In this document: piece by piece, positions 13,131 to 14,298 of the stretch
How the letters are laid out: each line of letters begins with the position of its first letter
Numbering within the stretch: position 1 is the first letter of the stretch
Made by a program: the position numbers and the translations under genes
From: an uncultured Elusimicrobium sp.
GTDB taxonomy: Bacteria > Elusimicrobiota > Elusimicrobia > Elusimicrobiales > Elusimicrobiaceae
DNA length: 14,298 nt
Direction: 5' to 3'
Assembly (NCBI GenBank): GCA_902787065.1
Contig: CADAFA010000027.1
Coordinates: 11,775 to 26,072 of the forward strand
The notes under the pieces: model-generated
What the model was told of the DNA's origin: nothing
Database searches by the model: none
The model's input: the letters and a program-made list of their open reading frames with translations, nothing else

Positions 13131-13159
13131 TTGACAAACGTAGAAAAATTTTATATAAT
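13131..13159 (+). promoter_or_regulatory. rRNA operon promoter P6, nearest to 16S
   Basis: Perfect TTGACA (13131-13136), 17-bp spacer, perfect TATAAT (13154-13159). It predicts a 16S leader of roughly 310 nt. Confidence 0.8.
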
Positions 13160-13476
13160 ATTCTTATAACCTAAAAACGGTTATGAGAAAAGCTAAAAAT
13201 TTCCAGGTTGTTAATCCGGAAGGAAAACAGCCAAGGAGATTTCGCTCTCTGAAAATTTGATCGCAAATGTGCGAATGGGCAGTTTGAAGCAAGAGAAATC
13301 AGTTATACTGATGGAACTTAATTAAACTGACATTCATACAATTAACTTATATATACCTTATATATAAGCCAACGTAAATTCAAAAGAGTAGTACAAACTA
13401 TAGAGTCATAAGTCAACAAATCTTCGTTAAGCGATTAAAAATCATTAAGCAAGAAATTGTTTAACGGTTTTTAATT
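13160..13476 (+). other. Transcribed 16S rRNA leader
   Basis: No reading frame or tRNA is seen. Two clear hairpins occur: ATCAGT/ACTGAT around 13298-13312, and CTTATATATA (13346-13355) with TATATATAAG (13359-13368) around a CCT loop. The leader should hold the 5' half of the RNase III processing stem, but its partner lies beyond the 16S gene, outside the window. I could not identify a convincing boxA. Confidence 0.5.

Positions 13477-14298
<822 letters not shown>

Noticed and set aside
12653..13159. CRISPR-like array, because of regularly recurring TTGACA and TTTAAGACC
   Set aside because: The repeats are promoter elements and one 132-bp duplication; there are no uniform direct repeats with unique spacers.

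Overview
The window looks like a chromosomal piece of an AT-rich, Gram-negative-type (diderm) bacterium. lpxB implies lipid A, and nagZ-anmK-murQ imply recycling of anhydro-muropeptides. A class III-type prepilin gene, a pyrophosphate-dependent phosphofructokinase and the look of the 16S rRNA suggest Elusimicrobiota, close to Elusimicrobium. That placement is from memory of the group and was not verified by a search; the 16S segment at 13477-14298 would settle it.

Layout. Position 23 to the left edge holds only the first codons of a leftward gene. 306-3477 is a rightward pair: PPi-phosphofructokinase (glycolysis) and lysyl-tRNA synthetase, closed by a hairpin at 3506-3540. 3539-3997 is a leftward prepilin with its own promoter. 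4207-8737 is one tightly packed leftward operon, in transcription order: a broken nucleoside diphosphate kinase gene, an exported alpha/beta-hydrolase-fold protein lacking catalytic residues, murQ, anmK and nagZ. The last three form the cytoplasmic cell-wall recycling branch. 8773-11635 is a rightward operon: lpxB, a short RelA/SpoT homologue and a small zinc-ribbon membrane protein. The two operons diverge from a 35-bp gap in which both start codons sit exactly six bases after a TGn-extended TATAAT, so both transcripts are predicted to be leaderless.

11636-12052 holds a copy of a short palindromic repeat, an extended -10 promoter and about 240 nt of highly structured RNA ending in an intrinsic terminator. 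It is either a 6S-like RNA or a terminator/antiterminator leader for the small, lysine-rich TPR-like gene at 12053-12466. From 12467 to 13476 there is no protein gene: a terminator, a 91-bp inverted repeat and six near-consensus promoters in tandem drive the rRNA operon, whose 16S gene begins near 13477 and runs off the right edge. Promoters 2+3 and 4+5 are related by a tandem duplication of exactly 132 bp.

Most notable observations: the symmetric leaderless divergent promoter, the six-promoter rRNA array with its duplicated pair, the structured RNA with mutually exclusive folds, the internally deleted ndk, the hydrolase-fold protein with a disarmed active site in a cell-wall recycling operon, and a RelA/SpoT homologue lacking its C-terminal regulatory domains and with an atypical TFTD motif. 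I did not find a defence system, CRISPR array or intact transposable element.
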